Source of the DNA: Paenibacillus catalpae
GTDB lineage: Bacteria; Bacillota; Bacilli; Paenibacillales; Paenibacillaceae
Assembly (NCBI RefSeq): GCF_900112695.1
Contig: NZ_FOMT01000001.1
Span: 744,001 to 808,000 of the forward strand
Reading direction: 5' to 3'
DNA length: 64,000 bases
The notes under the pieces were generated by a model. The model was not told the origin of the DNA. It saw nothing but the letters and a program-made list of their open reading frames with translations, and did no database searches. The position numbers and the translations under genes are program-made. Below are positions 55,040 to 63,598 of the stretch, piece by piece; the first letter of the stretch is position 1; the number at the start of each line of letters is the position of its first letter.

Positions 55040-56120
55040 ACCGTGGAAGAGCCTTCGTTTCAAAATGTTATATTTGTTCGGGTTAAGCGCGCTGGCGTCT
55101 ATCATGACGATCGGCCTCCTATACTTGGTTGCCATTGTTTTGTACAGTTCCGATTTTTTTATTTTCCCAACCCTGTTGAGAGAGATTCTGGATAATTTCG
55201 GCCTTCCGGCTACATTTGTTACTTCCAGCCTTATCTTATTTATTATTTATTTCTTCGCTCTAAGCCGTTCGACTATTCGTTATTTGATGCGAATCTCACA
55301 AGGAATCGAACAGATAGCCGGCGGAAACTTCGATTCCCCCTTACCGGTACGAGGGGGTGACGAGCTCGGAGCATTAGCGGACAATATCAATAAAATGACG
55401 GTTCAGCTGAAATCGTCCATTGAGGAGGAGCGGCGCGCCGAGCAGGCGAAAGCCGAGCTGGTTACGAATGTTTCCCATGATTTGCGTACACCTTTGACAT
55501 CGATTGTCGGGTATTTGGGACTGATTGAAGAGGATCGTTACCGGGATGAAGTGGAATTGAGGCATTATGTTCAAATCGCTTATGAGAAATCCATGCGTCT
55601 GAAATCAATGATTGACGATTTATTCGAATTTACGAGGACGAGCGGAGGAATGGTGCTTCGTCTGACTCCAATCAATCTTACCCAGATGCTTGGGCAATTG
55701 GCGGCTCAATTCCGCTTGCAATTTGAACAGGCGGAGATGGAAAGCCATTTGTCTCTCCCGGATCATCCGATCATAGTTGACGCAGACGGGGATAAGCTTG
55801 TCCGGGTATTCGAAAATTTGATCCTCAACGCGATTCAATACGGAAGGGATGGCAGGAAGGTTGATATTTCGGTCTGGAGCGACAACAGGCAGGCCGTCGT
55901 TGAGATAGCAAATTACGGCGAGCCTTTGCCTGCAGCCATTATTCCGTTGATATTCGAAAGGTTTTATCGCGCTGAGCATTCCCGTTCGCACCATACGGGC
56001 GGCTCGGGACTTGGTCTCGCGATTGCCAAGAACATCGTTGAGCTGCATCATGGCGCGATTTGCGCAGCAAGCGACCAAGGGAGAACCGCGTTTACGGTGA
56101 AGCTTCCGCTCGTGAAATAG
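55029..56120 (+). CDS. VanS-like sensor histidine kinase
   Basis: A 363-residue HisKA-type kinase. Two membrane segments (about 12-40 and 57-80) enclose a short external loop, then a HAMP domain, dimerisation helix with phospho-acceptor His in NVSHDLRTPLTSIVGYLG near residue 150, and HATPase_c with NLILNAIQYGRDG, FERFYR and GGSGLGLAIAKNIVELHHG. The small extracellular part suits direct sensing of a wall-active agent or lipid-linked precursor, as in VanS. Start TTG 55029 lies inside the regulator's end, so the two are coupled. Terminator downstream. Confidence 0.9.
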   Translation: MIRKPWKSLRFKMLYLFGLSALASIMTIGLLYLVAIVLYSSDFFIFPTLLREILDNFGLPATFVTSSLILFIIYFFALSRSTIRYLMRISQGIEQIAGGNFDSPLPVRGGDELGALADNINKMTVQLKSSIEEERRAEQAKAELVTNVSHDLRTPLTSIVGYLGLIEEDRYRDEVELRHYVQIAYEKSMRLKSMIDDLFEFTRTSGGMVLRLTPINLTQMLGQLAAQFRLQFEQAEMESHLSLPDHPIIVDADGDKLVRVFENLILNAIQYGRDGRKVDISVWSDNRQAVVEIANYGEPLPAAIIPLIFERFYRAEHSRSHHTGGSGLGLAIAKNIVELHHGAICAASDQGRTAFTVKLPLVK

Positions 56121-56139
56121 GGTAACGATGCCTGCCTAA

Positions 56140-56180
56140 GAGCCTGGTCCGACCAAAGTTTGGTCGAACCAGGCTTTTTT
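56140..56180 (+). terminator. Terminator of the VanR/VanS-like operon
   Basis: A hairpin AGCCTGGT...GACCAA with TTGGTC...ACCAGGCT (56141-56174), small internal loop, six T. Confidence 0.85.
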
Positions 56181-56299
56181 CTTTTTACCCGCGGGATAAG
56201 AGGCTGGATGATTAACTTCCGCACCATTTGTAAAAGATGGGAATAAGTAATATTCCACTTCCGCTAAAAGTCAGACTAAGGTGATTGGCTGGTGATGAA

Positions 56300-57919
56300 A
56301 TGCCTGCAAGAAAAGTCAAACGTATAGCTGCGAAGCCGATTGTTATAGGACCAAGCAAAGTGCTGGATAAGCATAAAGGGGAAAAGATTAGTACCCAAAT
56401 CGAGAGTACGATTGCGTTTATTAACGGTATTCTGGGCATGAACGAAGATTTAACGATTCGAAGATTCCATGTGTTTGGGCAGTATCAAGCCGTTATCATG
56501 TATTACTCTAATATGGTGAATCAGTCTACCGTCAATGTAGATATCGTGAAAGCACTTATGTATGTTCCTCCACACCTTATAGGAAGATCCATTGAAATCA
56601 AACAGCTGACTGATGTTCTGATGAATGACGCTCTCTATCATAGCGAAAGCAGATTGGAAAGTGAATTGACGGTTCTCGTCGATAGTCTTCTGAGGGGGGA
56701 GACAGTCGTTACGGTTGAAGGTCTGGACCATTCCCTAATCATTAATACCCGAAATATAGATAAACGTTCGATTGAACAACCTGCAACCGAGCAGGTTATT
56801 CGAGGACCGCGTGAAGGTTTTATTGAACCTTTAGGCACCAATATCTCTCTCATCCGCTATCGGCTTCAATCTCCAGATCTTCGAATAGAGACGATGGAGA
56901 TTGGACGCAGAACAAAATCAAAGGTAGCCGTCTGCTATATGGAGGGAATTACCAACCCGGAGCTTGTCAAGGAAGTCAATAATCGCCTGTCCAAAATTGA
57001 TACCGATACGGTGATGGATTCCGGCTACCTGGAGCAGTTCATTGAAGATAATCATTATTCGCCGTTCCCGCAAGTTCAGTATACGGAACGTCCAGACAAA
57101 GTTGTTGCCAATTTAGCCGAGGGAAGGGTGTCCATTCTTGTAGACGGCTCGCCTCTGGCATTAGTTGTTCCAACCGTATTTAACCAGTTCTATCAAACGG
57201 TAGAGGATTATACGGAGCGGTTTGTGTTAATGAGCTCAATCCGGCTCGCCAGGTTGATTGCTTTAATCTTTTCGCTGGTCTTTCCGGCTATCTACGTTTC
57301 GATTATTTCCTACAATCCGGAGCTCATCCCTACGGAATTTGCGGTTGCCGTAGCGGGAGGAAGGGCAGGGGTTCCTTTTCCGGCTGTCGTTGAAGTCATC
57401 ATTATCGAAATATCAATGGAAGTGTTAAGGGAGGCCACGATCCGATTGCCGCAGCAAGTCGGCGGCGCTCTATCAATCGTTGGCGTGCTAGTCATTGGAC
57501 AGGCTGCCGTAGCTGCCGGATTTGCCAGTCCCATTACGGTTGTTATTATTGCCCTAACGACAATCGGATCGTTTGCAACACCGGCTTATAATGCCGCGCT
57601 TGCGCTTCGGCTGCTTCGTTTTCCGCTCATCATTTTGGCGGGGATCTTTGGTCTTTACGGGGTTATGATCGGATTAATCCTGATTGCGAACCATCTCTTG
57701 TCGCTCAAGTCTTTTGGCGTTCCATACCTCAGCCCGCTAATCCCGGTCGATTTTCAGGGGCTGAAGGATCTGCTGATCAGAGGGCCGTTATGGCTGATGA
57801 ACAAGAGACCTGCATTTTTGAAGCCTGTCGATGAAACAAAAGTATCGGAAACGATGTTCGATGAGCTGGAAAAAACGTCAACTAACGTACTAGATCCTTT
57901 AAACGATAAGAATCAGTAG
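56300..57919 (+). CDS. GerA-family spore germination protein (A subunit)
   Basis: A 539-residue A subunit of a germinant receptor in the spore inner membrane. The N-terminal soluble domain (about 45-280) is followed by about five membrane segments. Typical GerA strings: PTEFAVAVAGGRAGVPFPAVVEV near residue 345 and QQVGGALSIVGVLVIGQAAV near 388. Start ATG 56300; an in-frame TTG at 56285 also exists. First of a four-gene operon with GerB- and GerC-type genes and a small membrane protein. The germinant is unknown. Confidence 0.93.
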   Translation: MPARKVKRIAAKPIVIGPSKVLDKHKGEKISTQIESTIAFINGILGMNEDLTIRRFHVFGQYQAVIMYYSNMVNQSTVNVDIVKALMYVPPHLIGRSIEIKQLTDVLMNDALYHSESRLESELTVLVDSLLRGETVVTVEGLDHSLIINTRNIDKRSIEQPATEQVIRGPREGFIEPLGTNISLIRYRLQSPDLRIETMEIGRRTKSKVAVCYMEGITNPELVKEVNNRLSKIDTDTVMDSGYLEQFIEDNHYSPFPQVQYTERPDKVVANLAEGRVSILVDGSPLALVVPTVFNQFYQTVEDYTERFVLMSSIRLARLIALIFSLVFPAIYVSIISYNPELIPTEFAVAVAGGRAGVPFPAVVEVIIIEISMEVLREATIRLPQQVGGALSIVGVLVIGQAAVAAGFASPITVVIIALTTIGSFATPAYNAALALRLLRFPLIILAGIFGLYGVMIGLILIANHLLSLKSFGVPYLSPLIPVDFQGLKDLLIRGPLWLMNKRPAFLKPVDETKVSETMFDELEKTSTNVLDPLNDKNQ

Positions 57920-57933
57920 GAGGAGATTGTTAG

Positions 57934-59052
57934 ATGGAGCCCCGCCAGATTACCGTCATACAAGCATCAGCCGTTCTAGTCAGCACGATTATTGGTGTTG
58001 GCGTGCTTGCTCTTCCGCTGTTTGCCGTACGTGCGGCGGATTCTGGGGGGCCGCTTGTTACTTTTCTTGCCGTACTGCTTGCGTTTGTTGGGCTAGCTCT
58101 GATCACGTGGCTCGGCATTCGGTTTCCGGATCAAACGATTATCCGTTACAGCGAAGTGATTATTGGACGATGGCTCGCGTGGATTGGGAGCATGCTTATC
58201 ATTCTCTTCTTTGCCGTGTTAACCTCGCTTACTGCGCGGGAATTCGGAGAAGTGGTCGTTACATCGGTCTTGAAATCTACTCCAGTTGAAGTGACGGTTA
58301 TTGTCATGCTGCTGCTGGCGGCTATTTCTACCCGTCACGGCATAACAACGTTTGCACATATTCATACCTTTTACGTTCCGTTTCTGTTAATACCCGTTCT
58401 GGTTATCGTCGCGCTGTCGCTTAAAAATGCGGAGGCGATCAACCTTCTGCCGATCTGGGGGAATGAACAGGGCGGAATGCTGAAAGGCACGTTAACGGTT
58501 GCCGCTCTTTTTCAAGGAGCATTTATTCTAACCGCGGTCATTCCGGCCATGAAACACCCGGAAAAGGCGATGAAGGCAAGCTTCTGGGGCATGGTTATAG
58601 CTGGCGGGCTTTACATCGTAATCGTGGCAGCCACCATAAGCGTGTTTGGCTCGGAAGAAATCAAGCAGCTTCTCTGGCCTACGTTAGAATTAGCCAAAGC
58701 AACAACTTTGCCCGCAAACATATTGGAGCGCCTGGATGCTGCTTTTCTGGCCGTATGGGTGACAGCCGTGTTTACGACGCTGTTCTCCAGTTACTTCTTT
58801 ACCATTTATGCGATGAGTCATCTATTTCGGCTGCGAGAGCACAAGCTGTTCTCTTATTTTATTTTGCCATTTGTATTTGTCATGGCCATGCTGCCTCAAA
58901 ACATCATTCAGATGTACGAAATTATTGAAAGTGTAGGCCGTATCGGGTTAATTATCACGACAGGATATCCTGGTTTATTGCTTATCGTTTCAATCCTTCG
59001 CAAGAAGAGAGGTAATCGCGTTGCGGACAAGAAAGTGGATCAAATCGATTAG
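57934..59052 (+). CDS. GerB-family endospore germination permease (B subunit)
   Basis: A 372-residue membrane protein of the APC-like spore germination permease family, with about ten hydrophobic segments; it forms the ligand-binding channel part of the germinant receptor. Segment 1 carries STIIGVGVLALPLFAVRAA, the unwound-helix region of the family; the region near 120-135 (STRHGITTFAHIH) is also typical. AGGAGGAG precedes the ATG, 14 bases after the GerA stop. It overlaps the GerC gene by 32 bases. Confidence 0.93.
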   Translation: MEPRQITVIQASAVLVSTIIGVGVLALPLFAVRAADSGGPLVTFLAVLLAFVGLALITWLGIRFPDQTIIRYSEVIIGRWLAWIGSMLIILFFAVLTSLTAREFGEVVVTSVLKSTPVEVTVIVMLLLAAISTRHGITTFAHIHTFYVPFLLIPVLVIVALSLKNAEAINLLPIWGNEQGGMLKGTLTVAALFQGAFILTAVIPAMKHPEKAMKASFWGMVIAGGLYIVIVAATISVFGSEEIKQLLWPTLELAKATTLPANILERLDAAFLAVWVTAVFTTLFSSYFFTIYAMSHLFRLREHKLFSYFILPFVFVMAMLPQNIIQMYEIIESVGRIGLIITTGYPGLLLIVSILRKKRGNRVADKKVDQID

Positions 59053-60262
59053 CGTGCTATGCGCGGTTATTATTGCGACGCCCTTTCTTGCTGGCTGCTG
59101 GGATCGGCTTGAAATCGAAGAGAGGGCCGTCGTGCTCGGGGTATCTATCGATACAGTTGATACGGAAGAAGCGGAGCAGGAGGAGGATGAAGTATCCCAT
59201 GTACACGGGACGCTGCCTGCACCGAGGAAAGGCATGGTGCGCGTTGCCGTGCAAATTGCTCTTCCCGGCAGAATACCGCTCGGACCAGGCGAAAGCGGGG
59301 GTGGCGGCAAAGGTTCCGTTGGACAAACGGTATGGGTGATCGATGTAGTGGGACACAGCATCAATGATGCCTTCATGAATTTGCAGCAGCAGATATCCAG
59401 CAGGCTTTTTTTCGGACATCTGCGCGTCATTGTTGTGTCTGAAGCAGTGGCAAGAAGAGGGCTGGAAAACGTGAACGATTACTTCCGCCGCAACTCTGAA
59501 GTGCGCCGGATGGCCTGGCTTATGATATCAAAAGGACAAGCGCGGAAGCTCATGATGGCTGCCCCGCCTCTGGAACGAGTGCCTACGCTTTATTTAATGT
59601 CGACACTGGATGAAGGCATTCGTATGGGTAAGTTCCCTAAAGATTTTATCGGCATGTTTTGGAGCAATGTTTCTAAAAAAGGGCAGGAAGGCTTTTTGCC
59701 CTACGTTGAAATAAAGAAAGAACAAAATGTGGAAATAAAAGGTCTGGCTTATTTTGTTGATGACCATATGGTAGGGGTTACTAAACCACTGGAAATCGCA
59801 GGATACTTGGCAGTGAAAGGAATAAACCCGGCAGGCTACAGGGTGTTTGTCCAATTGGACGGAGCAGATGAAGCCGTTATGACGACGGCAACGCATCGCC
59901 GGTCCAAGATTAGTGTCCAGATCAAGGATGATGTACCGCATTTCACGATCGATATCGGTATTGAGCTTAATTTGGAAGGAAAGGTCAGCGAGAATGTCCA
60001 GATTGATAATCCGGCCGTCATGCAAATGATCGAAAACAAACAAGAAGAGGCTTCGGTCATCTTTTATTCCAATATTATAAAAAAATCGCAGGAGAAAGGA
60101 TCGGATTATTTCGGATTTGGCGAAATCGTCAGAGCTAAAAAGCCGCAGTATTGGAATAAACGGATCAAGACGGCAGAGGGATGGCGCAACATGTACAAAG
60201 ACTGTACTTTCGATGTCAAAGTATCGATGAAGGTGCGCCGCATCGGGATGAAGGGCAAATAA
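59021..60262 (+). CDS. Ger(x)C-family spore germination lipoprotein (C subunit)
   Basis: A 413-residue lipoprotein. Signal peptide with lipobox LAGC (Cys26), then the Ger(x)C start WDRLEIEERAVVLGVSID. A Gly/Ser-rich insert near residues 80-105 (PGESGGGGKGSVG) is longer than usual and unusually acidic before it (EEAEQEEDE). The C-terminal half is the GerAC_C domain. TTG start inside the permease end, behind AGAGAGG. Completes the receptor with the A and B subunits. Confidence 0.92.
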   Translation: MRTRKWIKSISVLCAVIIATPFLAGCWDRLEIEERAVVLGVSIDTVDTEEAEQEEDEVSHVHGTLPAPRKGMVRVAVQIALPGRIPLGPGESGGGGKGSVGQTVWVIDVVGHSINDAFMNLQQQISSRLFFGHLRVIVVSEAVARRGLENVNDYFRRNSEVRRMAWLMISKGQARKLMMAAPPLERVPTLYLMSTLDEGIRMGKFPKDFIGMFWSNVSKKGQEGFLPYVEIKKEQNVEIKGLAYFVDDHMVGVTKPLEIAGYLAVKGINPAGYRVFVQLDGADEAVMTTATHRRSKISVQIKDDVPHFTIDIGIELNLEGKVSENVQIDNPAVMQMIENKQEEASVIFYSNIIKKSQEKGSDYFGFGEIVRAKKPQYWNKRIKTAEGWRNMYKDCTFDVKVSMKVRRIGMKGK

Positions 60263-60286
60263 ATTCTGGCTTGGAGGGGAATTGAG

Positions 60287-60484
60287 ATGCTCGGTGGTTA
60301 CACAATCGGCTATCTTTATTATGCCATTGCATTGTTTATCGCAAGCGGGTTGCTGATTCTAAATATCGATGTGAAAAACTTTCAAAAGTCGAAGCAAAAA
60401 AAAGAATGGAAAGTATCCCGAATGATTGGTTGGTTTAATGTCATTGCCGGCATCCTCACATTAATGATGAACTGGGTATTATGA
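60287..60484 (+). CDS. Small membrane protein at the end of the ger operon (CLC_0170-like)
   Basis: A 65-residue protein with two hydrophobic segments (about 8-26 and 47-64) and a Lys-rich loop between them (KNFQKSKQKKEW). GGAGGGG precedes the ATG. Similar small proteins, known as the CLC_0170 family as I remember it, occur near spore germination genes and may be accessory receptor subunits, like the later-found D subunits. Function not established. Confidence 0.65.
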   Translation: MLGGYTIGYLYYAIALFIASGLLILNIDVKNFQKSKQKKEWKVSRMIGWFNVIAGILTLMMNWVL

Positions 60485-60492
60485 GGATGCCT

Positions 60493-60515
60493 AAGCCCCA
60501 ATAGGGGCTTTTTCT
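60493..60515 (+). terminator. Terminator of the ger operon
   Basis: Stem AAGCCCC (60493-60499) with 60504-60510, 4-base loop, five T. Only 11 bases from the end of the convergent GH43 gene. Confidence 0.8.
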
Positions 60516-60525
60516 ATGACACTCC

Positions 60526-62007
60526 TTATCGATATTCACATTTAAAATCCGAGAAATCGGCCAAAGCGTCTTGCCCATACGCATATAAACCGATGATAAC
60601 GCCTGTAAATCCACCGGCCACCTCGGAGGAGAGGTACTTCGTTTGTGCCGTGCCTAATTGAATATCCTTTCCGTCTGCGTGAAGGAGGAAGGTATAACGA
60701 TCAGGAGCTGCTTGAATAACCAACTTAGCATGATTGTTCAATCCAAGGTCAATTTCATTTTCAATCGATTTAACATCGCCGATATTAAGGCGTTCGAGCA
60801 CTTTATAGCCGTTCGTATCTTTACGCAACGCTAAATCATAATGATGATGCTCGTCCATATAGAGGGTGATGCCGGCCTCTCCTTGCGTTAGGCTAAGCTC
60901 GCATGAAATGACCGCATTGAAGTCCTTTTGGCGGATTCCAATGAAGGTTGGGGAGTCTGCTTGATCGAGCGTGATTTCCGTCCCTTTAAGGGTTACCTTA
61001 TTAGCATCTAATAGATAATTGTGAGAATGAGGATGACGAAGATAGCACCAGTCTGCGTCCCATTCTGTATTTTCAAATGTGAAGCATTTCTTCTCCTGTT
61101 GAACAACGTCGCAGAGGCTATCAAAGGACGTTATTGTGGTTCCGTCATGCCCTGCTGTAAACCAGCCGTCCTCCCCGAAGGTAACGGGCGTAAGAAAAAC
61201 TTCCCGGCCAAGATGATGATAGGCAAGCCATTGGCCGCTTTGACGGAAGCCAAGATGAAGCAGCCACCAGTTACCGCTGTTATCTTGAATAAGGTCACCG
61301 TGACCGACGGCCTGGATTTCATAACCGCCTAAATTGCGGTTCGTGAGAACCGGGCTCATGGGATAAGCTTCGAAAGGACCGCTAATGGAATCCCCTCGGG
61401 CATAAGTAACCATATGGCCAAATTCGGTTCCGCCCTCTGCGGCAAGAAGATAATACATACCGTTAATGTTGTACATATGCGGCGCCTCTAGAAAACGGCC
61501 CCCTGTTCCTTGCCAAATCGAACGGCTTGGCGTCAGCCTGCTGCCCGACTCTATATCAATTTCACACTGAACGATGCCGCCAATACCGTTATCGTCGGTT
61601 CCGTTGCTCATAAAGAAAGCTCTTCCGTTCTCAAAATACAAATCCGGATCGATGCCTCCCTGATCGACATAAACCGGTTCTGACCATTCACCGTAAATAT
61701 CGTCTGTCCAGACATAGAAATTTTGACGGGTTGTATCGTTGGTTGTGGTCATATAAAATCTTCCGTTGTTGTACCTTATGGTCGGAGCGAATACGCCGCC
61801 GGAACTGTTCACCTTATCGAGCTGGATCTGGCTCTCCCTCGTTAAACAATGGCCGATTTGATTCCAGTTAATCAAATCCTTGCTTTCAAAAAGCGGAACG
61901 CCGGGGAAATATTGCATCGAGCTGCATACCAGATAATAGGTATCGCCGACTTTGCAAACGCTTGGATCGGGATAGAAACCTTTAATGACCGGGTTATTGT
62001 ATTTCAT
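60526..62007 (-). CDS. Glycoside hydrolase family 43 (beta-xylosidase/arabinofuranosidase-like)
   Basis: A 493-residue cytoplasmic enzyme. A five-bladed propeller (about 1-300) shows GFYPDPSVCKVGDTYYLV with the catalytic-base Asp, GGIDPDLYFENGRAFF with the pKa-modulating Asp near residue 118 and GRFLEAPHMYNINGMYYL with the acid Glu near 170. A C-terminal beta-sandwich (about 305-490) is the one found in GH43 xylosidases. Substrates in this family are xylo- or arabino-oligosaccharides. Divergent from an ArsR-type regulator that may control it. Confidence 0.92.
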   Translation of the reverse strand: MKYNNPVIKGFYPDPSVCKVGDTYYLVCSSMQYFPGVPLFESKDLINWNQIGHCLTRESQIQLDKVNSSGGVFAPTIRYNNGRFYMTTTNDTTRQNFYVWTDDIYGEWSEPVYVDQGGIDPDLYFENGRAFFMSNGTDDNGIGGIVQCEIDIESGSRLTPSRSIWQGTGGRFLEAPHMYNINGMYYLLAAEGGTEFGHMVTYARGDSISGPFEAYPMSPVLTNRNLGGYEIQAVGHGDLIQDNSGNWWLLHLGFRQSGQWLAYHHLGREVFLTPVTFGEDGWFTAGHDGTTITSFDSLCDVVQQEKKCFTFENTEWDADWCYLRHPHSHNYLLDANKVTLKGTEITLDQADSPTFIGIRQKDFNAVISCELSLTQGEAGITLYMDEHHHYDLALRKDTNGYKVLERLNIGDVKSIENEIDLGLNNHAKLVIQAAPDRYTFLLHADGKDIQLGTAQTKYLSSEVAGGFTGVIIGLYAYGQDALADFSDFKCEYR

Positions 62008-62184
62008 CTATTCACCTCGTAAGTAAATTCACATATCTAAGAATCCAAAAAAAGAGTCTCAGCTAAGGAAATTAAACACCAACGTGTAGTATCATGCAAT
62101 ATAAAGAGGGTTGAATGCCCAGTAAACTTCAGTTGAATGAATATAAATATGATTTCATGAGTTTGAGGTCAGGAGATTATGCGC

Positions 62185-63084
62185 ATGATCAAAGCAAACG
62201 GGGAACCGAAATACATGGCATTATATGAAGCTCTGGCAAGCGAGGTCAGGTGGAGGATTATGGGTTTCCTTGCGGATAATGAAATGAGCGTGAAGGAAAT
62301 AGCGGCAAAGTTAGAGCTTAGCCCCTCCATCGTCACCATGCACATACGCAAATTGGAACAAGCTGAATTAATCGGCAGCCGCAGGGTACGAAGAAACGGA
62401 GGAACGCATAAGATGTGTTTCCTCAAGCACAATCAGGTCGAGATCGAGCTGCCATCCGCAAGGAGCAGTGCAAGGATAAGAGAGCAGACGATCTCCGTTG
62501 GGCATTACACGGCCTTTGAGGTGCATCCGACCTGCGGACTTGGAACGCGGGAGAAGGAGATTGGAGTCTGGGATGATCCTCGTTATTTCCTTGATCCCGA
62601 GCGGGTTCATGCTTCCATTCTGTGGTTTGGGAGAGGGTATGTGGAGTACAAGACGCCTAACTATTTGGTTCCTGATCAAAGCGTCGAGGCCATAGAAATT
62701 TCGATGGAAATTGCTTCAGAAGCGCCAGGGTTGAGGGATCATTGGCCTTCGGATATTACCTTTACGTTTAACGGAAATATACTTGGAACCTGGACAAGTC
62801 CGGCCGATTTCGGAAGAGCGGCGCGCGGCAAATATACGCCTGAATGGTGGCATCGAAACGTCAATCAATACGGCTTGTTAAAGACGATTCGGATTGATGA
62901 TTCGGGCACCTATATGGATGGAGAGAAGATGTCGGAAGTGACTACCGCGGATCTTCATTTGAGTGATCCCTTTTGGACACTTCGGTTTGCGGTTGAGGAG
63001 CAGGCCGTTCACGTAGGGGGATTAACGATCTATGGTTCCGGATTCGGCAATCATGATCAGGACATTGTGATCCGAGTGTATTAG
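62185..63084 (+). CDS. ArsR-type winged-helix regulator with an unrecognised C-terminal domain
   Basis: About 299 residues. N-terminal winged helix (about 10-80; MALYEALASEVRWRIMGFLADN, VKEIAAKLELSPSIVTMHIRKLE) of ArsR type. The C-terminal 200 residues form a beta-rich domain without the usual metal site, family not recognised, perhaps a sugar sensor. ATG 62185 gives better spacing to AGGAG than ATG 62179. It is divergent from GH43 across 170 bases and is the natural candidate to regulate it. Confidence 0.82.
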   Translation: MIKANGEPKYMALYEALASEVRWRIMGFLADNEMSVKEIAAKLELSPSIVTMHIRKLEQAELIGSRRVRRNGGTHKMCFLKHNQVEIELPSARSSARIREQTISVGHYTAFEVHPTCGLGTREKEIGVWDDPRYFLDPERVHASILWFGRGYVEYKTPNYLVPDQSVEAIEISMEIASEAPGLRDHWPSDITFTFNGNILGTWTSPADFGRAARGKYTPEWWHRNVNQYGLLKTIRIDDSGTYMDGEKMSEVTTADLHLSDPFWTLRFAVEEQAVHVGGLTIYGSGFGNHDQDIVIRVY

Positions 63085-63192
63085 GTCATCCTATTCGTGT
63101 CAAATGATTGCCTAATCCTCACTACCACTTAAGTAACCTACGAATATGAAATATAATTGAGCTATAAAGAATGACGGATCGAGGAGGGTCAA

Positions 63193-63372
63193 ATGTCGGG
63201 CCAAATCACAACTAATAAGAGTGAGTTCGTTAGTAGGATAAAACGTTTTGCAGTAGAGGATGGCTTTTTCCAAACTGCTGTTCCTTTCCTGTTTTTCATG
63301 CGGCGTTCGGATGCAGTTCCGATTTATAACCTATGTGAAATCCCCGCCGGAAACGGCGGGGATTTCGTTTAG
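63193..63372 (+). pseudogene. Truncated AraC regulator (AraC_N part only)
   Basis: A 59-residue frame behind GAGGAGGG. FQTAVPFLFFMRRSDAVPIYNLCE matches the first strands of the AraC_N domain (the type II AraC family, about 300 residues). After LCE the frame enters a hairpin and stops. The rest of the sensor and the DNA-binding domain are missing, so it is a 3'-deletion remnant. Confidence 0.6.
63338..63370 (+). terminator. Terminator hairpin at the end of the truncated AraC frame
   Basis: A perfect 12-bp stem (63338-63349 with 63354-63365) and a 4-base loop, followed by CGTTT. Probably the original terminator of the gene, now joined to its 5' part. Confidence 0.65.
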
Positions 63373-63455
63373 CATGCCAGATAGTCTTCATCACGGCTCA
63401 GCAAGATGACCTATGAAATGGGATTGACAGCCGGGAAGGAAAGAGATATATTGTA

Positions 63456-63500
63456 GACAACTTTAATCGACGATAATTACTGTCGTCGATTAAAGTTGTC
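63456..63500. repeat. Perfect 18-bp inverted repeat
   Basis: GACAACTTTAATCGACGA (63456-63473), a 9-base spacer, and its exact reverse complement (63483-63500). No T-run follows, so it is not a terminator. It sits about 100 bases upstream of the AhpD-like gene. It could be an operator for a dimeric or tetrameric regulator, or the ends of a tiny mobile remnant. Confidence 0.7.
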
Positions 63501-63598
63501 CATGGGAAAAGCATTAACCGATTTGACTCTGGGGATACTTTCTCTGGGGAAATCAGAGACGGATTGGCATAATCAAAAATCGAAGGAGTGTATCTGTT

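Noticed and set aside
56300..60484. Ger operon as part of the van-like cluster
   Set aside because: A strong terminator at 56140-56180 separates it from the VanR/VanS-like genes and it forms a complete receptor operon by itself.
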